Source of the DNA: Echinicola jeungdonensis
GTDB taxonomy: Bacteria; Bacteroidota; Bacteroidia; Cytophagales; Cyclobacteriaceae
Direction of reading: 5' to 3'
DNA length: 64,000 nucleotides
Assembly (NCBI RefSeq): GCF_030409905.1
Contig: NZ_JAUFQT010000001.1
Span: 2,707,001-2,771,000 of the forward strand
Position numbers and translations under genes: made by a program. This document shows positions 9,509 to 18,241 of the stretch, piece by piece. The notes under the pieces were generated by a model. That model saw only the letters and a list, made by a program, of their open reading frames with translations. It had not been told where the DNA came from and did not search any database. The stretch's first letter is position 1. Every line of letters starts with the position of its first letter.

Positions 9509-9883
9509 TTATTTTTTTATGTTGAAAAACAACAGGATCCACCCCAAAATAAATGCCAGGCCACCAAAAGGGGTGATGGCTCCCAGCCAGTTTACTCCGG
9601 AAATGGACAGAATATAAAGGGATCCAGAAAAAATGATAATTCCGCCAAAAAAGAGCCAGGCAGAAATGCTCAGTCCCTTATTTTGGGGAAACTGGACTTG
9701 TAGAATTCCGACAAGGAAAATGGCAAGGGTATGGTAAAATTGATATTTCACTGCAGTTTCAAAGGTATCTACCCTGCCCATCTTCTCAAGAGTTGGTTCC
9801 AGGCCATGCGCCCCAAATGCCCCAATAGCTACCGTTAATGCTCCTAGAGCAGCGGCTAATTTTATATTATTGATGTATGTCAT
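9509..9883 (-). CDS. DUF423 small membrane protein (YgdD-like)
   Basis: 124 residues with about four membrane segments. The DUF423 hallmarks are the N-terminal ALGALTVAIGAFGAHGLE and the middle TAVKYQFYHTLAIF. The family is widespread and its function unknown. The start codon overlaps the stop of yggS by four bases (ATGA type), and the PBP4 gene begins eight bases after its end, so the three are probably co-transcribed. Confidence 0.88.
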   Translation of the reverse strand: MTYINNIKLAAALGALTVAIGAFGAHGLEPTLEKMGRVDTFETAVKYQFYHTLAIFLVGILQVQFPQNKGLSISAWLFFGGIIIFSGSLYILSISGVNWLGAITPFGGLAFILGWILLFFNIKK

Positions 9884-10560
9884 CCCTTTGAATAATTTCT
9901 TTTTCCAAAAATGGCACTTCCAATCCGGACCATGGTACTCCCCTCTTCCTGTGCAATTTGATAATCCCCGCTCATCCCCATGGAGATTTCCTTTAATTCA
10001 AAATTGGAGGGAAGATCCTTGGATTTTATTTTGTCAAATAATGATTTTAAACTGGCAAATTCCCTTCTTACAACATCCTCATTGTCGGTATTGGTAGCCA
10101 TCCCCATAAGGCCCACGATTTTTACATGGCTAAGTTCCGCTACAGGCTCGTTTTTGATTAATACCTCCAGTTCATCCTCACTAAAACCAAACTTACTTTC
10201 CTCTTTTGCGATATGGATTTGGAGGAGACAAGGAATTGTACGATTGACTTTCCTGCCTTGTTTATTGATTTCCTTTAGCAGTTTATAACTGTCAACCCCA
10301 TGGATCAAGTGGACAAAAGGAGCGATGTATTTTACTTTGTTCCGCTGCAAATGGCCTATCATGTGCCAGCGGATATCTTTTGGCAGTTGAGGCTGTTTTT
10401 CGGCAAGTTCCTGCACTTTGTTTTCCCCAAAATCACGGATGCCGGCATCATAGGCTTCCTGGATATCCCCGATGGGTTTGGTTTTACTGACAGCCACCAG
10501 TAGGCAATCCGGATTTGTTAAGGTTTTCTTTAAACGAAAAAGGTTTTCTTTAATATCCAT
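9880..10560 (-). CDS. YggS/PLPBP-family pyridoxal phosphate homeostasis protein
   Basis: 226 residues from ATG 10560 (MDIKENLFRLKKTL). A longer frame exists but adds a basic stretch not seen in the family. The PLP lysine is in LLVAVSKTKP. Other family features are DFGENKVQEL, WHMIGHLQRNKVK, ELSHVKIVGLMGMAT, and near the end ISMGMSGDYQIAQEEGSTMVRIGSAIFG. These proteins bind PLP in an alanine-racemase-like barrel without known catalysis and buffer free PLP. It is first in the leftward run 10560-6410. Confidence 0.93.
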   Translation of the reverse strand: MDIKENLFRLKKTLTNPDCLLVAVSKTKPIGDIQEAYDAGIRDFGENKVQELAEKQPQLPKDIRWHMIGHLQRNKVKYIAPFVHLIHGVDSYKLLKEINKQGRKVNRTIPCLLQIHIAKEESKFGFSEDELEVLIKNEPVAELSHVKIVGLMGMATNTDNEDVVRREFASLKSLFDKIKSKDLPSNFELKEISMGMSGDYQIAQEEGSTMVRIGSAIFGKRNYSKG

Positions 10561-11325
10561 TCCTTTATTTTTACCGATCAAAGATAGAAGCCGGCAAAGC
10601 TTAGACAAATATTTTTTTGGACTAATATTTCAATTGTTAAAATAAAAATATGGCCATACTGGGTAAATTGCTCAAAATGGGACCCCTTCAAGGGAATCTC
10701 TGGAGAAAGAATACAGCTACCTTTTAGAGCTCCAATAGAAGGGATTAAAGAAACTTTTTATCGAATCCTGAAGGACAAACTTTTGAGACTTTCCAAGAAT
10801 GATTTGCCTCTCAAGTTATTCAGTGTGGGAATTCTTAAATGGGATATTGGAATCTTAGTTGGTGTCCCGTCCTGTTACAGATTTTGCTGAGAAGATCATT
10901 AAGAGATACCATGTCAAATTGAAAAAAAATTTTTTCAGGGATTCATTCTTTTATTATTCCGGAATCTTGATCACCCTATTTGGTATGGTTCTTTCCAAAG
11001 CCTGTGTTACCAAAAGCATCGGGGAATTTGTTGCCCCTGCTAAATTTTTATTATCAATAGGTTTGTGGTAATATTACCGCTGTTGTTTGATTTCTATTTG
11101 TTCTTTTATGCCTTGAACCCCAATATTTGGGTTGGGTTTTAGGCCAGAAAATGAAAGTTGTTTTTAATCCTTACGATAGTCTTTATGGCTTTTAATGTGT
11201 TTGTAGTCAATAGTTTATGTTGTATGATGCTGGGTCTGATTATTTGATACGGTAGGCTTTGCTTTTAATTTTTGTCTTATGATTCTGATATTTCCTTGAT
11301 CATGTTGAAATGAAATTTCAAACTG
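10561..11325. other. Gene-poor stretch of about 765 bases with decayed coding sequence
   Basis: No intact gene fits here. The left half carries a broken GH3-like reading frame (separate entry). The right half (about 11060-11280) contains hydrophobic fragments, for example LPLLFDFYLFFYALNPN, that are cut by stops and change frame, as expected of a second decayed membrane protein gene. The stretch lies at the 3' side of the BatA gene, where batB is usually found, but the fragments do not look like BatB. Confidence 0.5.
10650..10930 (+). pseudogene. GH3-family (auxin-responsive promoter-like) gene remnant
   Basis: Three pieces in three successive frames read like parts of one protein. Frame 1 (10650 on) gives MAILGKLLKMG, typical of the Bacteroidota GH3 N-terminus. 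Frame 2 (about 10684-10887) gives GISGERIQLPF and later WDIGILVGVPSCYRF. Frame 3 (after about 10859) gives AEKIIKRYHVK. In GH3 proteins the segments ISG...F and WDIG...GVPSW...EKII follow in this order. Most of the roughly 500-residue protein is missing, so this is a deleted and frameshifted remnant. The family call is from memory of motifs and is uncertain. Confidence 0.4.
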
Positions 11326-12372
11326 TTAATCCAAAAGGAAATTATTGATAAAGGTGTTTTTAAGGGTCAACCAGATAAAGAAGAAAACTATCCCCCAAAA
11401 TAAATAGGCCCTGTAATAATCCTGAGTTTCTTTGTACCGGGATTCGATAATTTCCGCTTTTTCCAATTTATCAATTTGCTCAAAGATGTTTTCCAGAGCC
11501 CCATCATCTGTTGCCCTAAAGAATTGACCTTTTCCTATGCGGGCAAGATCTCTAAGGGTGGTTTCATTTAAGTAACTTTCCACCATTTGAGGTCTTCCAA
11601 AAAAGTCTTTGCCATATGGGACCATTCCATCTTTTCCCACAGCAATAGTATATATGGTGATGTCCATGGCAGCCGCCAATTCAGCAGCAAATCCAGGATC
11701 CACATTTCCTGCATTGTTGTCCCCATCACTGAGGAGGACCATGACTTTTGATTTGGAGTCGGATTTCCGCATTCTGTTGGTAGCTGTGGCCACAGCACTG
11801 CCGATGGCTGTCCCCTTGGCATCCATCATTTCAAAATTTATTTCACCTATGAGGTCGGTAAGTAGTTCGTAGTCTGTGGTTAAAGGGGCTAACGAAAAAG
11901 CCTCTCCTGCAAAAATCACCATGCCAATTCTGTCACCAAGGCGGCCGTTAATAAAATCAATGGCTGTTTTTTTTGCAGCTTCCAACCTGTTGGGCTCAAA
12001 GTCCTGTAAGTCCATTGATTCAGATATGTCCAATACCAACATAATGTCGATCCCTTCGGTATATTGCTCCACCTTTTCATTGGATCGCTGTGGCCTTGCC
12101 AATGCAATTATTATCATCCAAACAATAAGCAAAAAGAAAATGGTGGGGACCATTCTCAAATAAGTCCAGGGGTTGCTTGCTGAAATTTTTCCGGGAAGTG
12201 ACAGCTCCAGCACCGGTTTTTTCATCAGCTTGGTCAACTTCCTGATCAACAGGATCAAAGGAACGACCCATAATAAATGTAATGCCCAGGGGTTTTCCCA
12301 CTCATATGACTGGAAGGTCTCCGGCAAAAACCAGTTCCATGATAACCAATCAGAAATACTATTTGCGTTCAC
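11326..12372 (-). CDS. BatA-like von Willebrand factor A membrane protein
   Basis: About 348 residues from a GTG at 12372. No ATG occurs at a suitable place, and homologues start just before the WNWFLPETFQ...ENPW region. Two membrane segments precede the VWA domain and one follows it near the C-terminus. The MIDAS site is complete: LVLDISESMD (DxSxS), Thr in PLTTDYELL and Asp in LLSDGDNNAG. BatA proteins belong to the Bacteroidota 'aerotolerance' operon and work with MoxR ATPases and other VWA proteins in the envelope. The start overlaps the upstream gene by about 14 bases. No batB follows. Confidence 0.85.
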   Translation of the reverse strand: MNANSISDWLSWNWFLPETFQSYEWENPWALHLLWVVPLILLIRKLTKLMKKPVLELSLPGKISASNPWTYLRMVPTIFFLLIVWMIIIALARPQRSNEKVEQYTEGIDIMLVLDISESMDLQDFEPNRLEAAKKTAIDFINGRLGDRIGMVIFAGEAFSLAPLTTDYELLTDLIGEINFEMMDAKGTAIGSAVATATNRMRKSDSKSKVMVLLSDGDNNAGNVDPGFAAELAAAMDITIYTIAVGKDGMVPYGKDFFGRPQMVESYLNETTLRDLARIGKGQFFRATDDGALENIFEQIDKLEKAEIIESRYKETQDYYRAYLFWGIVFFFIWLTLKNTFINNFLLD

Positions 12373-13258
12373 GGATCTCTTCGATTTTTTGTTGATACAA
12401 GTTGTTGCAGATGTTCTGCAGCTTATCACAGGTCATCTGGAGGTTTTCTCCACCCTTTCCGGCGTAAATGATGATTTCTATTTTCCTGAAATCCTTTACC
12501 AATCCAGGTTTTTCCAAATAATTCCCGATTTCCGTTGAGGTCCATTCCGGGTAGGGCTGACCGGTCAAATTGCCCATATAATCTTTCCAAAGCCAAAGCA
12601 ATTCATCAGCCACCTGCAAACTTGGGGCTTTTTCCATTGTTTCAACGGTGTTTTTCCATTTTTTGGCAAAGAGGGCATGTTGTTTTTTTAGTTTTCTAAT
12701 GCTCCACTTTTTCCTGATATTTTTGCCGAAGATGACCAAAACCAATACTGTCACTAACACCAAGCCTCCAATTACAATTGCCAACACGGGGTAATTAAAT
12801 GCTTTATCTAAGTGGAGGTAATTGTTATTCTCCTTAAAAACCAATTCCTGGGGCATGGGATCAATGGTGAATTTCAATACCAACTGGTCTTCGGGGGCAA
12901 AATGGGAAATGCTATCATACCTTAGGATCTCAAAAACAGGTAGGGCATATGACTTTACTGAGTCCAGGGAGAAATTTGACAGGTAATACACTGCACTGTC
13001 TAGAGTGATGCTGTCTTGGGTAAATGAAGTGAAAGTTTCCTTATCCAAGAAGCTGAAATCCTCATATTGGAAAGTGGAATCAGGAAAAACAATATTCAAA
13101 TCGGAGGGATAGCTGGCTTTCAACACATACCCTACCTTTTCACCCAACTTGGCTGAGTCTTCTAGAAAATAACCTTCCACCTTCAGCTTTTCCTGGGCTG
13201 AAACAAAGGTGGAAAATAGAATTAATAATAAACTGATGGTTACTTTGGATTTACCCAC
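12359..13258 (-). CDS. Bat-operon membrane protein of unknown function
   Basis: 299 residues: a signal peptide (MGKSKVTISLLLILFSTFVSAQ), an Ig-like extracytoplasmic region (about 23-150), one strong membrane helix (about 155-178, VLAIVIGGLVLVTVLVLVIF) and a basic cytoplasmic tail of about 120 residues. Proteins with this layout occupy the same place between DUF58 and BatA genes in other Bacteroidota. I know of no established activity. It overlaps the DUF58 gene by eight bases and the BatA gene by about 14, so translation is probably coupled. Confidence 0.75.
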   Translation of the reverse strand: MGKSKVTISLLLILFSTFVSAQEKLKVEGYFLEDSAKLGEKVGYVLKASYPSDLNIVFPDSTFQYEDFSFLDKETFTSFTQDSITLDSAVYYLSNFSLDSVKSYALPVFEILRYDSISHFAPEDQLVLKFTIDPMPQELVFKENNNYLHLDKAFNYPVLAIVIGGLVLVTVLVLVIFGKNIRKKWSIRKLKKQHALFAKKWKNTVETMEKAPSLQVADELLWLWKDYMGNLTGQPYPEWTSTEIGNYLEKPGLVKDFRKIEIIIYAGKGGENLQMTCDKLQNICNNLYQQKIEEIRERK

Positions 13259-14135
13259 GCTTCATGGTTTTATTCCGGTGCCTAAACAATTCAATTAAGG
13301 GAAGGACAATGTCCTCCCGGGTGTCAATAGAAAGGTAGTTGATCTGATTTTTTTTGCATAATGTTTGAAGGGAGGCCCTTTCATTGGTGAAGGTGTCTGA
13401 AATTTTTTTGGAAAAATTCCCAAATGCCGTATTAACCCAAGTTGTTTTGCCTTCTTCCTTATCATAGACGGGGATGATACCCAAGGAAGGTAGGGCAGAT
13501 TCCCTAGGGTCGGTGACTTGAATAGCTACCAGGTCATGTTTTTCTGCCAAGGCTTTTAGCGGTTTTTGATAATTTTCGTCTATAAAATCCGATATGACAA
13601 TGATGATGCTTCTTTTTTTGATGAGATTAAGGGCAAAGGTAAACATTTCCCTAAGGTCAGTTTTTACGGATTTGTTTTCGTGGTTAAAAATGCCCTTGAT
13701 CACTTTGACACCTTGTTTTACCCCTTTCCCTGGAAGGATGATTTTTTCTTTTTGATCTGAAAATGAAATCAGGCCCACCTGGCTTCCCTCATGGACGGCG
13801 GCAAGCGTAAGGACACCCGCAATTTCTTTGCCCAAATCAATTTTTTTTCTCCTTTCATCCCCGATTTCCTGAGAGCCACTGATGTCCAACAGAAAATACA
13901 CGGATTGGTCTTTGTCCTCTTTGAAGGTTTTGACAAAAGTCCCGTGACCTTTGGCTGAAACCTTCCATTCAATGGTTCGGACATCATCCCCGTATTGGTA
14001 GGGCCGTAAATCGTCAAATTCCAAACCCGCCCCTTTGAAAATGGACTGATAATCTCCTTGAAGGTGATTATTGGCCACTTTCCTGATCATAATTTCGTAT
14101 TTTCTGAGTTTTTTCAGCAGTTGATTCATGGGCAT
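13251..14135 (-). CDS. DUF58 domain protein of the Bat/MoxR type
   Basis: 294 residues with the DUF58 signature at about 40-60 (GLEFDDLRPYQYGDDVRTI, then WKVSAK). A VWA-like fold follows, with YFLLDISGSQ as its MIDAS-like DxSxS and IIIVISDFID. DUF58 proteins are normally encoded next to a MoxR AAA+ ATPase and serve as its partner. No moxR is seen here: the upstream neighbour is the divergent DUF4296 gene. Start is ATG 14135 or the Met two codons later. Confidence 0.88.
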   Translation of the reverse strand: MPMNQLLKKLRKYEIMIRKVANNHLQGDYQSIFKGAGLEFDDLRPYQYGDDVRTIEWKVSAKGHGTFVKTFKEDKDQSVYFLLDISGSQEIGDERRKKIDLGKEIAGVLTLAAVHEGSQVGLISFSDQKEKIILPGKGVKQGVKVIKGIFNHENKSVKTDLREMFTFALNLIKKRSIIIVISDFIDENYQKPLKALAEKHDLVAIQVTDPRESALPSLGIIPVYDKEEGKTTWVNTAFGNFSKKISDTFTNERASLQTLCKKNQINYLSIDTREDIVLPLIELFRHRNKTMKRG

Positions 14136-14237
14136 TTGCTTTCCGAAGGCCTAAATTTAATGTACTCCTTCGAATTATAAAACGAGTTATAAATAACATA
14201 TTACCTAAATTTCAACGGAATTGGCTAATTTTGGATT

Positions 14238-14573
14238 GTGAAGAAAGTAATATTATTTATCGTTTTGACTGTTTGGAGTGTTTCCTGTTCAGAAAGGGAC
14301 CGTCCTGATAGTTTATTGCCCGAAGATAAAATGGTTTCTGTTTTGGTGGATATCCATATGGCAGAGGGGATTGCAAGTTCCCTGCCGCTTTCCTATGATT
14401 CTTCCAAAAAACTTTATCCCATGCTGGAACATGAGGTGTTTAAAAAACATGAAATAAATGACAGCATTTTCCGGGAAAGTTTTCAGTATTACTTGAGAGA
14501 TGCAGGTAAAATGGAAGAACTCTATAGTAGGGTAATCGATTCGTTGAACGTAAGAGAAAAGGTAGGAGAATAA
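14238..14573 (+). CDS. DUF4296 lipoprotein
   Basis: 111 residues beginning at a GTG (14238). The N-terminus (VKKVILFIVLTVWSVSCSE) is a lipoprotein signal with the lipobox VSC. The body carries the DUF4296 pattern, including MVSVLVDIHMAEG and a C-terminal YYLRDAGKMEELYSRVIDSL. The function is unknown; the family occurs only in Bacteroidota as far as I know. The stop is four bases from the mutS2 start. A TAATTTTG sequence at 14226-14233 resembles the -7 element but sits so near the GTG that the transcript would be nearly leaderless. Confidence 0.8.
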   Translation: MKKVILFIVLTVWSVSCSERDRPDSLLPEDKMVSVLVDIHMAEGIASSLPLSYDSSKKLYPMLEHEVFKKHEINDSIFRESFQYYLRDAGKMEELYSRVIDSLNVREKVGE

Positions 14574-14577
14574 TAGT

Positions 14578-16968
14578 ATGCAATACCCCAATAATCTTGA
14601 ATCCAAGATTAATTTTGATAAAATAAAGGAATGGATTAAAGAAGAATGTACCAGCCAATTGGGTACGGATTTTGTCCAAAAAGTGTCATTTACCCATGAT
14701 ATCAAATTGCTGGACAAGTTGCTTGAACAAACTGAAGAGTTCAGGCAAATACTTATATCTGGTGAGGAGTTTCCCTCTTCCAATTTTTTGAATATTTATC
14801 CCTACCTGGAAAAAGCAAAAATTGAAGGTACATTTTTGTATGAGGATGACTTCCATCAAATTAAGCTTTCCCTAATTACACTTAGGGGATGCGTCAATTT
14901 CTTTAATGAAAATCAGGAAGAATATCCCCAGCTTTTTCAGTTGTTGGGCTTGGTGACGCTAGACCAAACCCTCTTGAGGGCCATAGAGCGTGTATTGGAT
15001 GAAAAGGGGAAAATCAAAAACAATGCAACCCGGGAACTGGGGCTGATTAGGGCGCAAATCCTTTATGAGGAAAACAGACTCCGAAAAGTATTGGATAGGA
15101 TTTTCCGGGAGGCCAAGGCCAAAGGCATGACACCAGACGATGCTTCTATTACAATCCGGGGGGGGAGGATGGTCATGCCTGTATTAGCAGAAAACAAAAG
15201 AAAAATCAAAGGCTTTGTCCATGATGAATCAGCCACGGGCCAGACCGTTTTTCTTGAGCCAGCAGAAGTCTTGGACATAAATAATGAACTGAAGGAATTG
15301 GAATATATGGAGAGGAGGGAAATCCATAAAATTCTTCTCCAACTTACTGATACCTTAAGGCCATTTATTCCAGAAATTAGAAAAGCTTATCAATTTTTGG
15401 GCATGGTGGATTTTATCCGGGCAAAAGCCAGATTGGCTTTGAAAATGGATGCCAGCAAACCTTCGCTCCAAAAAGGAAAGATCATTGAATGGTACAATGC
15501 CCGTCACCCAGTGCTTGAAAGTGCCCTAAAGCATCAAGGGAAAAATATTGTTCCCCTTAATATTCATTTGGATCATAATTCCCGTTTATTGGTCATTTCA
15601 GGCCCCAATGCTGGAGGGAAATCAGTAACTCTTAAAACAGTGGCTTTGATCCAGTATATGTTGCAATGTGGGATATTGATCCCAGTGGATCCCCATTCAA
15701 AGTGCAGTGTTTTTCATCATTTTTTTATAGATATAGGGGACGAACAAAATATTGAGAATGACCTGAGTACTTACAGCTCTCACCTGATGAGTATGAAGTA
15801 TTTTACTCAGTTTGCCGATAAGAAATCCATATTTTTTATTGATGAGTTTGGAACGGGGACCGAACCGCAATTTGGAGGGGCCATTGCCGAGTCCATTTTG
15901 CTGGCCCTCAATCAAACCGGAGCTTACGGAATTGTAACCACCCACTATGGAAACCTAAAACAAGTAGCTGCCAAAAGGCAGGGCATGATCAATGGGGCCA
16001 TGAGGTTTGATGTGGATAAATTGGAACCGCTCTATCAACTTGAAATCGGCAAACCAGGTAGTTCTTTTGCCTTGGAAATTGCAACAAAAATTGGGATTTC
16101 AAAAGATATCATCAGCTATGCCAAAGATCAAATTGGGGAGGAAAGGGTCCGTTATGACCGATTGTTGAATAAATTGGAATCCCAAAAAAACAAATACGAG
16201 CAATTGCTTCTTGAGACACAAAAAAAGGAGAGGTTACTTTCAAAAAGGCTTACTGAATACAATGACCTTAAGGAAACGGTTGAAAAGAACCAGAAACGTT
16301 TAATTCAGGAAGCCAAAGTGGAAGCAAAGTCCATTTTGGACCAGGCCAACCGGAAAATTGAGGAAACCATCCGGCAAATCAAGGAAAACAAAGCGGAAAA
16401 AGAAGCTACCCAGAAGGCCAGGAAAGACCTGGAAAAGTTAAAATCAAGTGTAAAGCCTCAAAAGGTGAAAAGGGTGGATTCCCCGGATATTCAAACTCTG
16501 GAGGGGCCCATTCAGGAGGGAGACCATGTTAGGGTGAAGGACCAGGGAGCCATTGCCGAAGTTTTAATGGTCAAAGGGAAGGTGGCTGAGATCAGCATTG
16601 GGGAGTTAAAATCTACGGTGAAACTCAACAGATTGGAAAAAATCTCCAAATCTGCAGTTAAAAGAGAAAAGAAATCCCTTTCCAAAAGTTATGGTTTTGA
16701 CACCATATCCAAAATGCGGGATTTCTCAACCAATTTGGATTTAAGAGGAAAAAGAGGGGAAGAAATACTTCCCATGGTTCAGAATTTTGTGGATGAAGGC
16801 TATATGTTGGGAGTAAAGGATCTTAGGATTGTTCATGGAAAAGGTGATGGTATCTTAAGAGATATTACCCGAAACCTGCTTAAGGGGATGTCCAATGTCT
16901 CCAAATTTGAAGATGAGCATGCCGATAGAGGTGGCGCTGGAGTAACACTTGTTACTTTGAAATCATAA
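14578..16968 (+). CDS. mutS2: MutS2 family endonuclease/ribosome-rescue ATPase
   Basis: 796 residues, normal for MutS2. Walker A is ISGPNAGGKSVTLKT at about residues 340-354, with Walker B around IFFIDEFGTGTEP. A long coiled coil follows (about 520-640). A C-terminal Smr domain contains LDLRGKRGEE and LRIVHGKGDGIL. MutS2 lacks the mismatch-recognition domain of MutS. It has been linked to suppression of recombination and, in Bacillus, to splitting collided ribosomes. It is preceded closely by the DUF4296 gene and ends at a strong hairpin. Confidence 0.95.
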   Translation: MQYPNNLESKINFDKIKEWIKEECTSQLGTDFVQKVSFTHDIKLLDKLLEQTEEFRQILISGEEFPSSNFLNIYPYLEKAKIEGTFLYEDDFHQIKLSLITLRGCVNFFNENQEEYPQLFQLLGLVTLDQTLLRAIERVLDEKGKIKNNATRELGLIRAQILYEENRLRKVLDRIFREAKAKGMTPDDASITIRGGRMVMPVLAENKRKIKGFVHDESATGQTVFLEPAEVLDINNELKELEYMERREIHKILLQLTDTLRPFIPEIRKAYQFLGMVDFIRAKARLALKMDASKPSLQKGKIIEWYNARHPVLESALKHQGKNIVPLNIHLDHNSRLLVISGPNAGGKSVTLKTVALIQYMLQCGILIPVDPHSKCSVFHHFFIDIGDEQNIENDLSTYSSHLMSMKYFTQFADKKSIFFIDEFGTGTEPQFGGAIAESILLALNQTGAYGIVTTHYGNLKQVAAKRQGMINGAMRFDVDKLEPLYQLEIGKPGSSFALEIATKIGISKDIISYAKDQIGEERVRYDRLLNKLESQKNKYEQLLLETQKKERLLSKRLTEYNDLKETVEKNQKRLIQEAKVEAKSILDQANRKIEETIRQIKENKAEKEATQKARKDLEKLKSSVKPQKVKRVDSPDIQTLEGPIQEGDHVRVKDQGAIAEVLMVKGKVAEISIGELKSTVKLNRLEKISKSAVKREKKSLSKSYGFDTISKMRDFSTNLDLRGKRGEEILPMVQNFVDEGYMLGVKDLRIVHGKGDGILRDITRNLLKGMSNVSKFEDEHADRGGAGVTLVTLKS

Positions 16969-16970
16969 AA

Positions 16971-17000
16971 AAACCGGGTGATTTATTACCCGGTTTTTTA
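16971..17000. terminator. Bidirectional terminator between mutS2 and the DUF4440-like gene
   Basis: A nine-base perfect stem (16971-16979 with 16988-16996) has A-rich and T-rich flanks on both sides, so it can end transcription from both convergent genes. It overlaps the last codon of the leftward gene. Confidence 0.8.
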
Positions 17001-17447
17001 TTTCGTTGTTTCTTCTGGCAGCTTATAGGCTTGCCTGGCCAAAAGTTTCCAATCCCCGTTTTTTCTCCAAATCATCATCACGCCTATTTTTGCCTTTCCT
17101 GCTACTCCTCCATCATTGGTTTCTGCAAATAAGAGATGGCGAGCAATACCAATATTATCCACTACTTCATATTTTTGGTTTTTGAGATGGATGGATACGA
17201 AATCAGATTTTCCACTTAGAAGGCTTTCAAGGAAGGTTTCCTTGTTTTCCAGATTTCCGTTGGAATGTCCATAGGATAACTGCTTTTCAGTTAACTTTTT
17301 CAATTTCTCTTCATTGGCATCAATCAAAGCCTGGTTAAATTCCTGAACAGCTTTTACAAGATCAATTGATGTCTCGGATTGGGCGTGACAAGTTGGTTTG
17401 ATCAAGAAACAGACCATTATCAATAGCATGAATATTTTTGCTTTCAT
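16998..17447 (-). CDS. Secreted NTF2-like (DUF4440) protein
   Basis: 149 residues with a signal peptide (MKAKIFMLLIMVCFLIKPTCHAQ). It has a single NTF2-like cone fold: an N-terminal helix (VKAVQEFNQALIDANEEKL), LSYGHSNGNLENKETFLE, and the closing strand GVMMIWRKNGDWKLLARQAYKL. Such proteins bind small molecules or act as accessory domains; no catalytic residues can be assigned. It appears to be a single-gene unit. Confidence 0.8.
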   Translation of the reverse strand: MKAKIFMLLIMVCFLIKPTCHAQSETSIDLVKAVQEFNQALIDANEEKLKKLTEKQLSYGHSNGNLENKETFLESLLSGKSDFVSIHLKNQKYEVVDNIGIARHLLFAETNDGGVAGKAKIGVMMIWRKNGDWKLLARQAYKLPEETTK

Positions 17448-17521
17448 GAAATTAGTTGTTTAGTAGTCAGTGGTTTACTTGGTCAATTATGGTGCCTGAT
17501 ATGGATTTTGGGCTGAAGAAG

Positions 17522-18013
17522 TTATTCCTTTTTCAATTCAAATCGATAATCACCTGCAAGGGCATTGACCCTTGCTTCCTCAGGAGCTGGCACATTAAAT
17601 TCCAGGATCAAGGTCCCTGCTGCACCAGAAAATGACATTTCCTTGCCTGCAGCTGGAGAGCCGCCAGTTAACATGATTTTTCCATACCCATCACCGGAAA
17701 AAGACCAACTTCCACTTTCGTCAAATAGGTAGCCTCCATTGGTGGTGGTGTAAGTTCGGTTACTGCTGATTGCTGAAAGTGTCAAGGAAAAATCTGCATA
17801 TTCACTGGTAACATTAGAACCCTTATGTGTTACGGACCCATCACCGGTTACAACCCAGGTAGTACTGCTGGATTCCCCTGTTAATTTTTCAGTGGCAATT
17901 TCTTCCTGAGTTTTTTTTGGCTCTGGTTCACTTTCTTCCCCTCCTCCACAGGAGGAAAATAAAAATAGGAAAAAGCTAAAGATAATAGTTTGAAACAAAT
18001 TCATTGCTTTCAT
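17522..18013 (-). CDS. Putative lipoprotein of unknown function
   Basis: 163 residues. The N-terminus (MNLFQTIIFSFFLFLFSSCGGG from the second Met) is a lipoprotein signal with lipobox SSC, followed by an acidic, Pro/Glu-rich linker. The rest is Gly/Ser/Thr-rich and looks like all-beta structure, as in Bacteroidota surface lipocalin-like proteins. I do not recognise a family. It is oriented like the DUF4440-like gene, 74 bases upstream of it. Confidence 0.7.
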   Translation of the reverse strand: MKAMNLFQTIIFSFFLFLFSSCGGGEESEPEPKKTQEEIATEKLTGESSSTTWVVTGDGSVTHKGSNVTSEYADFSLTLSAISSNRTYTTTNGGYLFDESGSWSFSGDGYGKIMLTGGSPAAGKEMSFSGAAGTLILEFNVPAPEEARVNALAGDYRFELKKE

Positions 18014-18241
18014 AGGGTTAGTTTGGTTTTTTTAAGTCCATAAAATTACAGAAATCCAACTGAAATCAAAGACAGTTATAGGATAGTGTGTGGGTTTGTA
18101 TGGGAAGATGAAGGTAAGTGCCAACAAATATTAGGCGGCAATTACAACATCAAGTAGTAAAAAGAAAAAGAAATGGTGCAAATAAAAAATGGATTGAATT
18201 TGAAAACAGGGGCTAATAAATCATAAAATCTACCTTCTGTT

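Noticed and set aside
10859..11071. A 70-residue open frame that could be a small membrane protein
   Set aside because: Its first half continues the GH3-like remnant in another frame; no start signal or family supports a separate gene.
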